A DNA stretch of 43,598 nt from Pseudomonadota bacterium (GTDB lineage Bacteria; Desulfobacterota; Desulfobulbia; Desulfobulbales; JAGXFP01). The position numbers and the translations under genes were made by a program. The number at the start of each line of letters is the position of its first letter. Position 1 is the stretch's first letter. The stretch covers positions 1 through 43,598 of the forward strand of contig JAHJIQ010000056.1 in NCBI GenBank assembly GCA_018823285.1, given 5' to 3'. The notes under the pieces were generated by a model, which was not told the DNA's origin, did not search any database, and saw only the letters and a program-made list of their open reading frames with translations. Below, piece after piece: positions 18,517-26,905 of the stretch.

Positions 18517-19838
18517 TGAACAGCAATGAACAGAAGTTGACCTGGCTCGCCGGGTTTTCCCATTTTATCACCCATGGCTACATGAGTCTTCTCCCTGCAG
18601 TCCTGGTGATGATCACCGCGGAACATTCAATGAGTTTTACCGATATCGGCATTATCGCCAATATCGGCTATTTCCTCTACGGGTTGGGAGCGATCCCGGC
18701 CGGGTACCTTTCCGACAAGTTCGGCTCCAAAAGGGTCCTGACCTTCGGGGTTGGCGGGATGGCTCTTTCTTCGTTGCTGGTCGGGGTGTCCCAGGGCATT
18801 TGGGGGTTTGCGGTCTGCTACGCCTTTCTGGGTGCATTTGCCAGCATTCACCATCCGGCCGGGCTTTCCCTGATCGCGAGAAGGGTGGAGTCGGCCAAGG
18901 GCAAGGCCCTTGGTATTCACGGTGTTCTCGGCAATGTCGGCATCTTTCTGACCCCTCTGGTGGCGGTGCTAGGGATCAAGTTCTTTCACACCTGGCGGGC
19001 GGCCTACGTCCTGTATGGTCTTGTCGGCATCCTGTTTGCGGTGATGATGTACCTGTCCCGGGTGGATGACGAGCCCGATCTCCACTGGCGTTCGTTTTTC
19101 AGGTGGGGCGGCGCTTTACGTGACCCTGTGGACGATGAGGTTGCAGTGCCCGGATCAGCAACCGGCCAGGCTGCTCCGGCAAAAGGTGGGGCGGATCTGC
19201 CGGGCGCAATGCTTATTCTTCCTGTTTCCCTGCTTCTTCTTTACTGCGGGAGTATTCTTTCCGGGTTTATTTTCCGCGGTTCCCTCACTTTCATGCCGTC
19301 GCTCCTCCAGCAGGAAGTGCACTTTATCACCAGCAGTGATGAACCGGTTGTGCTTGCCGGAACGGTGACGACGGTTGTTCTCTCCCTCGGCCTGATCGGC
19401 GCCTGGTTCGGCGGCTGGATCAACGACAAAATCAAAAGGCCGGAATTTTTCCCGATCATCCTTTTTGCCATCGTGGCGCCGCTCCTTTATATGGTCAGCA
19501 GCATGACCGACAACGGTCTCTTGTCATCCATTTCCCTGTTCAGCCTTTTCTATTACGCCTGGCAGCCTTCCCATAACTATCTGATTTCCAGATATACCAA
19601 GAAAGCCTCCCACGGCATGGGGTTCGGGGTGAATTTTTTCCTGATCTTCGGGGTCGGCTCGATTGCCACCGCGATCGGCGGCTATGTTGCCGATGATTTC
19701 GGGGTCGACCGCTTTTACCTGGTGATGGCGGTCATCGCCGTTGCGGCCCTTGCCGCAGCCATCGGCGTGTATCTGGTGAAACCTTATCTGATCAAGGGTT
19801 CCCTGCATCTGGTGCGGGAGAACAACAACGCCCGGTAA
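18516..19838 (+). CDS. Major facilitator superfamily transporter (Fsr-like)
   Basis: A 440-residue polytopic protein with about 12 membrane segments and a charged central loop (near residues 185-225). The MFS loop 2-3 motif appears as GYLSDKFGSKRVL (about 67-79). The helix-4 region FASIHHPAGLSLIA resembles the fosmidomycin-resistance (Fsr) group, whose members export small molecules. The substrate cannot be told. Start and previous stop overlap by one base, so it is translationally coupled to the beta-helix lipoprotein; this suggests that both act on the same compound or structure. The next gene begins three bases after its stop. Confidence 0.8.
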   Translation: MNSNEQKLTWLAGFSHFITHGYMSLLPAVLVMITAEHSMSFTDIGIIANIGYFLYGLGAIPAGYLSDKFGSKRVLTFGVGGMALSSLLVGVSQGIWGFAVCYAFLGAFASIHHPAGLSLIARRVESAKGKALGIHGVLGNVGIFLTPLVAVLGIKFFHTWRAAYVLYGLVGILFAVMMYLSRVDDEPDLHWRSFFRWGGALRDPVDDEVAVPGSATGQAAPAKGGADLPGAMLILPVSLLLLYCGSILSGFIFRGSLTFMPSLLQQEVHFITSSDEPVVLAGTVTTVVLSLGLIGAWFGGWINDKIKRPEFFPIILFAIVAPLLYMVSSMTDNGLLSSISLFSLFYYAWQPSHNYLISRYTKKASHGMGFGVNFFLIFGVGSIATAIGGYVADDFGVDRFYLVMAVIAVAALAAAIGVYLVKPYLIKGSLHLVRENNNAR

Positions 19839-19841
19839 ACG

Positions 19842-20390
19842 ATGACGGAGAGATCCGGATTCCCGCCGGTTGTCGGAAAAAAGCCGGAGTCATTGATCCT
19901 GGGCAGCATGCCCGGCGAAGAATCCCTCCGGCAGGGTGAATACTACGCCCACAAACGCAACTCGTTCTGGACGATTCTCTGTCGACTTCTGGGGTGTGAT
20001 CCAGCCAATCTTGATTATGAAGGCAGAACAAAACTCCTGGAACACAACCATCTCGCCTTATGGGATGTGCTGAAAAGCTGCAGAAGGGCAGGGAGTCTTG
20101 ATTCTTCAATCGAAACCGAAACCATCATCGTCAATGACTTCAACTCCCTTTATCAGCAGTACCCGAGCATCAGGACCGTGTTTTTCAACGGAACCCGGGC
20201 CGAGCAGGAGTACCGGAAAAGGGTTCTGCCGTTTTTAAAAGATGAAGGTGCCCGCATGAAACTGATCCGGCTGCCGTCGACCAGCCCGGCCATGGCCATG
20301 ATGAAGGTAGAGGAGAAGATTGAAAAATGGTCATTGATTCTCAAGTATTCGAACTGTTTTCGAAACCCCATAAACTCGGTGGACACGTGA
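19842..20390 (+). CDS. DNA-deoxyinosine glycosylase-like protein (UDG superfamily, family 6)
   Basis: This 182-residue protein has the uracil-DNA-glycosylase fold motifs of the hypoxanthine-DNA glycosylase family: LILGSMPGEESL near residue 19 (motif 1, GSMPG), YYAHKRNSFW near 35 and LPSTSPAMA near 148 (motif 2, in place of the usual H-P-S). Such enzymes remove deaminated adenine (hypoxanthine) and start base-excision repair. Length matches the family. It lies between an MFS transporter (gap three bases) and a small MORN protein (four-base GTGA overlap), probably as part of one transcript rather than a repair operon. Residues beyond about 165 look less conserved. Confidence 0.75.
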   Translation: MTERSGFPPVVGKKPESLILGSMPGEESLRQGEYYAHKRNSFWTILCRLLGCDPANLDYEGRTKLLEHNHLALWDVLKSCRRAGSLDSSIETETIIVNDFNSLYQQYPSIRTVFFNGTRAEQEYRKRVLPFLKDEGARMKLIRLPSTSPAMAMMKVEEKIEKWSLILKYSNCFRNPINSVDT

Positions 20391-20641
20391 AAAAAATTAT
20401 CGCTCTTTTGCTGCTCGCCTCTCTTCTTCACTGGCCCGTCATGGCTCCGGCGGATGAATGCATGGATGGAGACTGCGAGAATGGAACCGGCACCGGCTTT
20501 ACCGAAGAAGGCTTGATCTATAAAGGTGAATGGAAAAACGGTATGCCCCACGGATCCGGCAAGCTCACCATCTCAAAGGACAAAGCAATTGAAGGCCGCT
20601 GGGAAAACGGCAAGCTGGTGGATGATCAAAAAGAGAAGTGA
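20387..20641 (+). CDS. Small exported MORN-repeat protein
   Basis: The product is 84 residues from a GTG that overlaps the glycosylase stop by four bases (GTGA). I prefer this start over the upstream ATG at 20327, because the signal peptide (VKKIIALLLLASLLHWPV) then begins directly. After cleavage near MAPA there is a short Cys-containing stretch (DECMDGDCENG) and about two MORN units (YKGEWKNGMPHGSGKL and EGRWENGKL). MORN units form short beta-hairpin arrays that bind lipids or proteins. No partner is obvious. It ends the plus-strand run that begins at 10926. Confidence 0.65.
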   Translation: MKKIIALLLLASLLHWPVMAPADECMDGDCENGTGTGFTEEGLIYKGEWKNGMPHGSGKLTISKDKAIEGRWENGKLVDDQKEK

Positions 20642-20877
20642 AATTCCGGCTGTCACCACTCTCAAGGTTCCCGTCATTCCGGCGAAACAAAACGAAAATG
20701 ACAAGTTGTTCCCGGAGTTCTTGCCTCGTTGTTTCTGTATTCATAAACGGTATAAAAAAAATGGTCGGGCAGTTGTTCTCCCATGTCGCCATGGTTATGG
20801 TGATTTTTACCGGGAGTACCGGGAGATAGGCTGGCGTTCCGCCGTCTTTCCCCTTTATTTTGCTGTGCACGATGTGG

Positions 20878-20883
20878 TATAAT
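20878..20883 (+). promoter_or_regulatory. Consensus -10 element before the beta-helix lipoprotein gene
   Basis: A perfect TATAAT lies about 40 bases before the start at 20921. The -35 region about 17 bases upstream is only AT-rich (TTTATT-like). The rest of the 279-base gap (20642-20920) holds no gene I can support. Confidence 0.45.
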
Positions 20884-20920
20884 ACCCTGTTTTCAATAAT
20901 TAAAACCGTATGGGGGGGGT

Positions 20921-22696
20921 ATGAATATTCTAGGTCGGTTTCTGTCTAGAGCGTTTTCCTTTTTCGTTCTATCTTTTTTGCTCATATCCTGTGGCAGCGG
21001 CGGGGGAGGCGGCGGTGAAGCTCCGCCCGCTGACCCGCCGGTTGATCCTCCGGCCACCTCTCAATTGAGTACTGTTGGTCCTTTATATCCTCTTAATGGT
21101 GCCGACTGGAATGATTATGTGGTTGGCGCCGACATTTCTTCCGCTTCAGATACCGCCTGTGTTGCAGGGACTCCACCATGTATCCACGGGGGAGAGGTCC
21201 GGAGCATGGAAGTAACAGGCCGGTCAAGCTGTTCCGGCCTGACGGCGAGTGATAATCTGGAGGTCTTTGAATGGATGTGTCAAGTAAGCGGGCCTAGTAC
21301 AATCCGGTTTGTTTCGACCGGTTTCAAACAGGGGAAAGGACTAAGCAACCTGATCGATTTTACGGGGAGTGGCTCCCTCCGGCAAAACGCCCTGACCGTG
21401 CTGGATGGTGCGACCCAGATTGCTCATTCCCTCCCGGCGGTCTGGTGGAGCAATCCTGTGCTGGTTAATAATGACGGCAGTAATTTGTCCTCCCCCGGCA
21501 CAATTTATATTGTTACTCAGGATGCCAATGCTAAATACACCATCAATGCTGACAGGGTTGCGTTAGTCACAAAACCAAATTTGGTGACTATTAAGGATAC
21601 AATTCCTAGTACAGCAGACCCGAATGTTTCAGCCAATGGCTTCAATTTTTTATGGTTGGAGGTAAAAGCAGATGCTACAGCTACTCCTCCCGGGCTACTA
21701 GGAGTAACGGGAGGAATTTCTTTGACTTCAACCAGACATTCGGTCTTGCACAATGTTGTTGCAGATAATTCTGCTGGCTTGGGTGTGAGTCTTGTGAGTG
21801 CTTCATATAACCGCCTGAACAATATCTCCGTTAGCGGTAATGTCAGTTCTGGGGTGTCTCTAAACAATTCCTCAAACAACACACTGAGTGATATTGTTAC
21901 CGGAGGAAACGGCAATTCAGAGATCACTCTCAATAATTCCTCAAATGACAATATTCTAATCGGGGTGACCGCCAGTGGGAATAATTCCGTAACCGGTGTC
22001 AAACTGGATGGTTCTCGGAATAATTATCTGAGCAATGTAACAGTCAGTGGAAACAATCACGGTATCGAGCTGGATACATCTACAAACAATTATTTTGGCA
22101 ATGTGCTTGCCAGTCGTAATACAAAAAACACGAGTATCGGTTTGTATATGTACAATGCCTCAAGTGACAACTTCATCAATAATCTCACCGCCACCGAAGA
22201 CAGTAATTACGGTATTCGGCTGGAAGGGGGCTCAAGCGGTAATACCTTTGACGGGCTGTTGCAGGTTGGGCTCAATACTGCTGGTAATTGTTCAGTTGTT
22301 GACACGAGTGGAGATCTAGACAGCAGCTGTGCCGGTTCCGTTGCAAGTTCTACAACCATCTCCGATCCAATCTCGTTTGTTGATGCTGCCGGAGGTGATT
22401 ATGCACTTAAAACCGACGATCAGGTAGTTTTTAATAAATTCACTGCTTTGCCGACAGGAGATGATGTGCTGACGGATGCATGGTTCACGGCCCCTCCCAA
22501 GCTCATGAACGCTGTTGAGATAAGTGGTGACGGAATCGGTAATGACAATCTGTTCTGTGAATCGAATGAGACCTGTCTGTTCACTCCGAACATGGGTTCT
22601 TACCAGGGGCACGGCAATCTGATTTCGGCCGGCACATTCACCGGTGGGACAATAACCGGGGTGACCTTGTTGAAATATCAGACCAACGGCAATTAA
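20921..22696 (+). CDS. NosD-like parallel beta-helix lipoprotein
   Basis: The protein has 591 residues. A signal peptide with a lipobox (LLISC, Cys 24) is followed by a flexible Gly/Pro linker (SGGGGGGEAPPADPP). Around residues 260-430 short coils recur about every 22-24 residues, with N-N-S/T-x-N-x-L/F-x-N/D-I/V turns (SSNNTLSDIV, SRNNYLSNVT, STNNYFGNVL), the pattern of NosD/CASH beta-helices. Paired Cys residues flank the helix. It is richer in A+T and Asn/Ser than its neighbours, so recent transfer or relaxed selection is possible. It has its own -10 element and is closed by the hairpin at 22729-22773. It shows none of the NWWG modules of the other two beta-helix proteins. Confidence 0.7.
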   Translation: MNILGRFLSRAFSFFVLSFLLISCGSGGGGGGEAPPADPPVDPPATSQLSTVGPLYPLNGADWNDYVVGADISSASDTACVAGTPPCIHGGEVRSMEVTGRSSCSGLTASDNLEVFEWMCQVSGPSTIRFVSTGFKQGKGLSNLIDFTGSGSLRQNALTVLDGATQIAHSLPAVWWSNPVLVNNDGSNLSSPGTIYIVTQDANAKYTINADRVALVTKPNLVTIKDTIPSTADPNVSANGFNFLWLEVKADATATPPGLLGVTGGISLTSTRHSVLHNVVADNSAGLGVSLVSASYNRLNNISVSGNVSSGVSLNNSSNNTLSDIVTGGNGNSEITLNNSSNDNILIGVTASGNNSVTGVKLDGSRNNYLSNVTVSGNNHGIELDTSTNNYFGNVLASRNTKNTSIGLYMYNASSDNFINNLTATEDSNYGIRLEGGSSGNTFDGLLQVGLNTAGNCSVVDTSGDLDSSCAGSVASSTTISDPISFVDAAGGDYALKTDDQVVFNKFTALPTGDDVLTDAWFTAPPKLMNAVEISGDGIGNDNLFCESNETCLFTPNMGSYQGHGNLISAGTFTGGTITGVTLLKYQTNGN

Positions 22697-22728
22697 CCCT
22701 GATCTGATCCGGCATTAATCAAAAACAA

Positions 22729-22773
22729 ACAACAACGGCCACCTTCGGGATTCCTGAAGGTGGCCGTTGTTGT
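22729..22773. terminator. Strong bidirectional terminator
   Basis: A near-perfect stem of about 20 base pairs (ACAACAACGGCCACCTTC against its complement) with a tiny loop, flanked by A-rich bases on one side and T-rich on the other. It separates two converging genes, the beta-helix lipoprotein (plus) and the PHP gene (minus), and can serve both. Confidence 0.85.
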
Positions 22774-22799
22774 TTAGATATATGACTTGCAACAATCAA

Positions 22800-23450
22800 T
22801 CAGGCGGTGACCCTTTCCACCAGTTTGTCCATATCCTTTCTGATCTTCGTGTAATCCTCTTCATTTAAACCGGCGCCGAGGGCTACTTTTTTTGCCATTT
22901 CGGCGGTGAGAAAGTCGCCGGGGCCGTGGGCGTCGGCGTTCACGGCGAGCATGGCGCCGATTGCCTTGGCGAGTTTCGCCACGTGGCCGTTGGTCAGGGA
23001 ATGGCCCTTGCGGCCGGAAAGTTCGAGCATCACCCCTTTTTCTCTGGCGAGTTCCACATCTTCCCTGGTGATGAAGCCCGGATGGGATAGAATATCGACC
23101 CCGGCTTCGATGGCGGCTCGGTTGGTTCCAGGTTTTACTGGTTCAACCGGAGTTTCTCCGTGCGCGACGACGATCAGGGCGCCCAGTTCCCTCGCCTTTG
23201 CGGTGAGTTTGCTGAACAGCTCCGGCGGCACATGGGTCAGTTCGATTCCGGGGATCAGTTTCGTTTTGGAGTAGGGGTTCAGGTCTTTTGCGGCCTGGAC
23301 GATTCGGGGGATAATGAAGTCCATGTTCGAGGAATCGGCATGGTCGGTAATGGCCACCGCCGTGTATCCGAGGATTTCAACCCGGCGGAGATGCTCGGCC
23401 GGGACCAGTTCCCCGTCACTGAAGAAGGTATGGGTGTGAAGGTCGATCAT
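22800..23450 (-). CDS. PHP-domain phosphoesterase
   Basis: This 216-residue protein is of the polymerase and histidinol phosphatase (PHP) superfamily. Metal-binding motifs are visible in order: HTHTFFSDG near residue 4, ITDHAD near 34, GIELTH near 67, VVAHGE near 94, SHPG near 121 and NADAHGPGD near 171. It should hydrolyse a phosphate ester or related bond using a metal cluster; the substrate is unknown. AAAGGA precedes the ATG at 23450. It stands alone, with the terminator downstream and a repeat-rich 500-base region upstream. Confidence 0.8.
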   Translation of the reverse strand: MIDLHTHTFFSDGELVPAEHLRRVEILGYTAVAITDHADSSNMDFIIPRIVQAAKDLNPYSKTKLIPGIELTHVPPELFSKLTAKARELGALIVVAHGETPVEPVKPGTNRAAIEAGVDILSHPGFITREDVELAREKGVMLELSGRKGHSLTNGHVAKLAKAIGAMLAVNADAHGPGDFLTAEMAKKVALGAGLNEEDYTKIRKDMDKLVERVTA

Positions 23451-23582
23451 GTCAATCCTTTACTTTTGGTTATTTTCCAAGATTGCTTCTCTCCGGATCA
23501 GATCCGGAATGAAGGTGAAAAAAACAGGTGTTTCTCAAATTTGACGCGGCGGACTGGATGTTACGGTGATTCCTCGCAATTT

Positions 23583-23870
23583 GAGTCATGGACTCTTCGA
23601 CAAGCTCAGCGTGAGTGGAATTACTATTGAAGCTCCCCGCGGCAAGCCACGGGGAATCTCCGTATGGAAGGTTGCTTTCATCAGATTCGCTCACTAACCC
23701 CGCAGCAGATAGCGAACAGCGTGAGACTTCGAGCTGCGGGGAATGCGTTTCGCTTTGCATGTTCAATTTGTCACTCCGAGCCAGTCGAATTTGTTCATCC
23801 TGACCGTGAGCCTGTCGAACTTTCGAAGCCGTTCATCCTGAGCCTGTCGAAGGATGGCTCAACGTCCTTG
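23583..23870. repeat. Cluster of dispersed palindromic repeat fragments
   Basis: The 500-base gap 23451-23950 has no supported gene but holds several repeat types. One is a palindrome at 23635-23654 (CCCCG against CGGGG). A second arm pair is CCCCGCAGC at 23698-23706 with GCTGCGGGG at 23733-23741. A CCTGTCGAA-containing unit occurs at about 23792 and 23831 (both with TTCATCCTGA), and a related TTCGACAAGCTCAG lies at about 23595. These resemble REP-like elements common in intergenic regions of proteobacterial and Desulfobacterota genomes. Confidence 0.65.
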
Positions 23871-23950
23871 CTGCCTCACACCAGAAACAAGATTCGGTGG
23901 TATTTATAGAAGATCCAAATTTGTACTTGAGCCTTTCCGGATATCTTAAA

Positions 23951-25288
23951 TCAAACGAGCTTCCCGCGCAATGAATGCTGGCACGCTTCCTCAATCAGTG
24001 CTTCGTGGGTCTGACCCGGAGCAAGCTCGGGCTTGCCGGCGAAATTCACTATCTGATTGGTGGTGGTCCGGCCGCTCCACTGGCCGTCCCCGGTTCTGCT
24101 TTCACCTTCAATCATCACCTGCAGAGTTTGTCCGACATACTCCTGATACCTCTCGACCGTGATCTCCTGTTGCCTTGCCTGCAACCGCCTTAAGCGTTCG
24201 CTTTTGACGGTTTCAGCAACTTTTTCCTTGAAAGTGGCCGAGACTGTTTTTGGCCGGTCGGAATATTTGAATGAGAAGGCGCCATGATAGCGGACGTTTT
24301 CCAGAAGCTGCATGGTCATTGCAAAATCACCGTCGGTTTCGCCGGGAAAGCCGACGATAATGTCGGTCGTGATGGCGATCTCCGGGGAATATTTTCTCAA
24401 ACCCGAAACTTTTTCCAGATATTCTTCAATGGTGTATTTCCGGTTCATTTTTTTTAAGACCGCATTGGAACCGGACTGAACCGGCAGGTGGAAGTGCGGG
24501 CACAGGTTGGCGAGTTCGGAAAAGCAGGCCATCAGTTTTTCCGACAGGTCTTTCGGGTTTGAGGTGGTGAAGCGGAGTCGCTCGACCCCGTCGATTCCGG
24601 CGACCATCTTCAGAAGTTCCGGGAAATCCGGATACGATCCGGCGGGGCGATCGAGACCATAGGAATTGACGTTCTGACCAAGCAGGGTGATATCCTTCAC
24701 CCCGGCTTTCAACAGGTTTCTGATCTCGTCGGCAATATGATCGGGAGGGCGGCTCACTTCGCGGCCGCGGGTATGCGGCACCACACAGTAGGTACAGAAA
24801 TTGTTGCAGCCCTGCATGATCGTGACGAACTTCTTGTGCCCGACCGCCGAACTTTCGAGATCCGGAATAAATGACGGAATTTCAAATGAATCCGACTGGC
24901 TGATTGCAGTCCGCCGGTCCGCGCCTTCCGACACGGATTGAACCAGTTCCGGCAATCGGTAAATATTCTGCGGGCCGACCACCAGGTCAACATGGGGCAT
25001 CCTGGCCAGGATGTTGTTTCCTTCCTGCTGGGCGACGCAGCCGGTCATCGCAATGATCAGACCGGGATTATTTATCTTGCTTCGTTTCAGACTGCCAAGC
25101 AGGCTCATGGCCTTCTGTTCCGCCTTACCTCTGATGCTGCAGGTGTTTACCACCACCAGGTCCGCTTCATCGATTTCCCTGGTGAGCTGATAATTGGAAC
25201 GGCATAACAGCTGTCCCATGATTTCGGAGTCGCGCTCATTCATCTGACAGCCGAATGTTTCAATATATGCCTTGCCGGTATTTGCCAT
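23951..25288 (-). CDS. miaB: tRNA-2-methylthio-N6-dimethylallyladenosine synthase
   Basis: A radical SAM methylthiotransferase of 445 residues that adds a methylthio group at C2 of i6A37 in tRNA, after MiaA. The N-terminal UPF0004 domain carries the three auxiliary-cluster cysteines (TFGCQMNERDS, VVNTCSIR, TGCVAQQ). The radical SAM motif is CNNFCTYC (CX3CX2C). A C-terminal TRAM domain (residues about 375-440) binds tRNA. MiaA, which makes its substrate, is encoded at 30846-31817 on the same strand. It is the last gene of the purB-DUF4911-tolC-miaB series. Confidence 0.95.
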   Translation of the reverse strand: MANTGKAYIETFGCQMNERDSEIMGQLLCRSNYQLTREIDEADLVVVNTCSIRGKAEQKAMSLLGSLKRSKINNPGLIIAMTGCVAQQEGNNILARMPHVDLVVGPQNIYRLPELVQSVSEGADRRTAISQSDSFEIPSFIPDLESSAVGHKKFVTIMQGCNNFCTYCVVPHTRGREVSRPPDHIADEIRNLLKAGVKDITLLGQNVNSYGLDRPAGSYPDFPELLKMVAGIDGVERLRFTTSNPKDLSEKLMACFSELANLCPHFHLPVQSGSNAVLKKMNRKYTIEEYLEKVSGLRKYSPEIAITTDIIVGFPGETDGDFAMTMQLLENVRYHGAFSFKYSDRPKTVSATFKEKVAETVKSERLRRLQARQQEITVERYQEYVGQTLQVMIEGESRTGDGQWSGRTTTNQIVNFAGKPELAPGQTHEALIEEACQHSLRGKLV

Positions 25289-25352
25289 GTGTCTATCTAA
25301 ATCTCTGAGAATCCGAAAATTTAATGGGCGGGAGTGATCCAGTCAGGATCGA

Positions 25353-26630
25353 TCAATCCTCTTTTCTGCCGATGGTCCCCTCGGACCACTTGAGCCGGAC
25401 GAGGGCGATCTGGAAATCGAAAAGGGCGTTGAAGTTGTTTGTTCTGGCCCGGGTGAGAAGGGTCTCCGAGTCGAGAAGTTCTGTTGAGGTCCCCAGCTGG
25501 GCCTGATAACGGGCGGTGTTGATGCGGAAGTTCTCCTCTGCCTGTTCAATGGCCTTGCGGGTGACCCGGATGTTTTCTTCGGCGAGTTGAATATTCAGGA
25601 AGGCGTCTCTTGCCTGGAGAACAAGATGATCGAGAAGCTTTTCTTTCCCGGATCGTGCTTTTTCCGCCTGCAGCATGGCTGAGGCGGTCTTGTCTTTCTG
25701 CTGTCCCCATGACCAGAAATTCCATGACGCGATGATCTGCGCCTGTTTCACTTCTTCGGACCCCGGGGGATAGTCGCTGGCAGCCGGATCATCTCCCTGG
25801 CGGGTATAAGAGGCGTTCAGGTCAAGGGAGGGGAGGTAGGGCGCTTTTTCGAGGATGACTTTCAGTTCAGCCATCCGGGCGGAGGTGTCTGCTTCAGCCA
25901 GTTCGGGGCGATTGGTTTTCAGCCTTTCGACTGTTTCCTGCCATGAGGCACGGTAAGGCTGATAATCCAGACTTCCCTGAATCTCCAGGGCAAAATCAAC
26001 CGGCTGGCGCATCAGGAGATTCAAAGTCGAGCGGGCGAGGGAAGTTCTGCTTCTGGCGAGCAGCAGATTCTGTTCGCCCTGGGCCAGTTCAAGTTCGCTC
26101 AAAAGAAGGTCGTTCTTGGGAATCAGCCCGACTTCATGAAAAGCTTTCGCGTCTTTGAGATGCGATTCGAGCCTTTTTAAGGAAAGGGCCGCCTCATTTT
26201 CCAATTCTCCCGCTTTCAAAAGATTATAAAAGGCAGTGTGGACCTCAAGAATCAGATCATTTCTGGTCCGGCTCAACTGGTGATCGGCGGTAACCTGGGC
26301 CAGATGATTCATATCAACTGCGGTGACCAGGGCTTTCCCATGGTAAAGCGGCTGCTCAAGAATCACCGAATAGGCGTAGTAATTGTCAATGCCGGGGGTT
26401 GCCAGCGAATCCGGTTGATAGGTGTAGCCATATCTGGCGCTTAAAGAAGGGTAGATATCCTTTTTTGCGGCAGCATAAAGACCGTTTCTGGATTCGCTTT
26501 CTGCCCGGGCGGCTGACAGCCCGGGATCACCCTGCAGCGCCCTGGTGACACACTCGTCAATCGTCAATCCCTGGGCATAAGATGAAACAGGCAGAAGAGA
26601 AAGAATTAACAATAGCGAAATTTTATTCAT
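25353..26630 (-). CDS. TolC-family outer membrane efflux protein
   Basis: A 425-residue protein with a signal peptide (MNKISLLLILSLLPVSSYA) and two repeated coiled-coil halves, the standard OEP/TolC layout: LTIDECVTRALQGDPGL near the start and long Ala/Glu/Leu heptad-like helices throughout. TolC proteins form the outer membrane exit duct of tripartite pumps or type I secretion. No periplasmic adaptor or inner-membrane pump lies next to it, so it may serve distant pumps. It follows the DUF4911-like gene by 26 bases and precedes miaB. Confidence 0.85.
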   Translation of the reverse strand: MNKISLLLILSLLPVSSYAQGLTIDECVTRALQGDPGLSAARAESESRNGLYAAAKKDIYPSLSARYGYTYQPDSLATPGIDNYYAYSVILEQPLYHGKALVTAVDMNHLAQVTADHQLSRTRNDLILEVHTAFYNLLKAGELENEAALSLKRLESHLKDAKAFHEVGLIPKNDLLLSELELAQGEQNLLLARSRTSLARSTLNLLMRQPVDFALEIQGSLDYQPYRASWQETVERLKTNRPELAEADTSARMAELKVILEKAPYLPSLDLNASYTRQGDDPAASDYPPGSEEVKQAQIIASWNFWSWGQQKDKTASAMLQAEKARSGKEKLLDHLVLQARDAFLNIQLAEENIRVTRKAIEQAEENFRINTARYQAQLGTSTELLDSETLLTRARTNNFNALFDFQIALVRLKWSEGTIGRKED

Positions 26631-26656
26631 AAAAACAGGTGATAAAATAAAAAAAG

Positions 26657-26905
26657 TTAATGTTTAACATCAAGTTTGTTTCTGGTGATTGCATCTTGCA
26701 TGCTGTCGAGAAGGGACACGAGCTCCGGTTTGAAGCCGTGAAAATATTTCAAGCTGATCAGGCCGTCCTTTATATCGACAGTTGAAAGCGTTGAAAGACC
26801 ATCGTACCCTTCAAGAATAAATTTAAGATACGCGATTTTTTCTTTTGCCACCACTGCGTACAGGCAATTGAGCAGGGGAGGGGTGGTATTTTTTGTCGTT
26901 TTCAT
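26657..26905 (-). CDS. Small DUF4911-like protein
   Basis: An 82-residue cytoplasmic protein with no signal or membrane segment. The central stretch KEKIAYLKFILEGYDGLSTLSTVD followed by D-G-L-I-S-L-K-Y resembles DUF4911 proteins, which are small, of unknown function and found in anaerobic delta-type bacteria. Its ATG overlaps the purB stop by four bases (ATGA), so it is translationally coupled to purB. The family assignment is from memory of the pattern, not a search. Confidence 0.55.
   Translation of the reverse strand: MKTTKNTTPPLLNCLYAVVAKEKIAYLKFILEGYDGLSTLSTVDIKDGLISLKYFHGFKPELVSLLDSMQDAITRNKLDVKH

Noticed and set aside
23583..23870. CRISPR array
   Set aside because: The repeats are few, unequal in length and irregularly spaced, with no spacer-like units and no cas genes.
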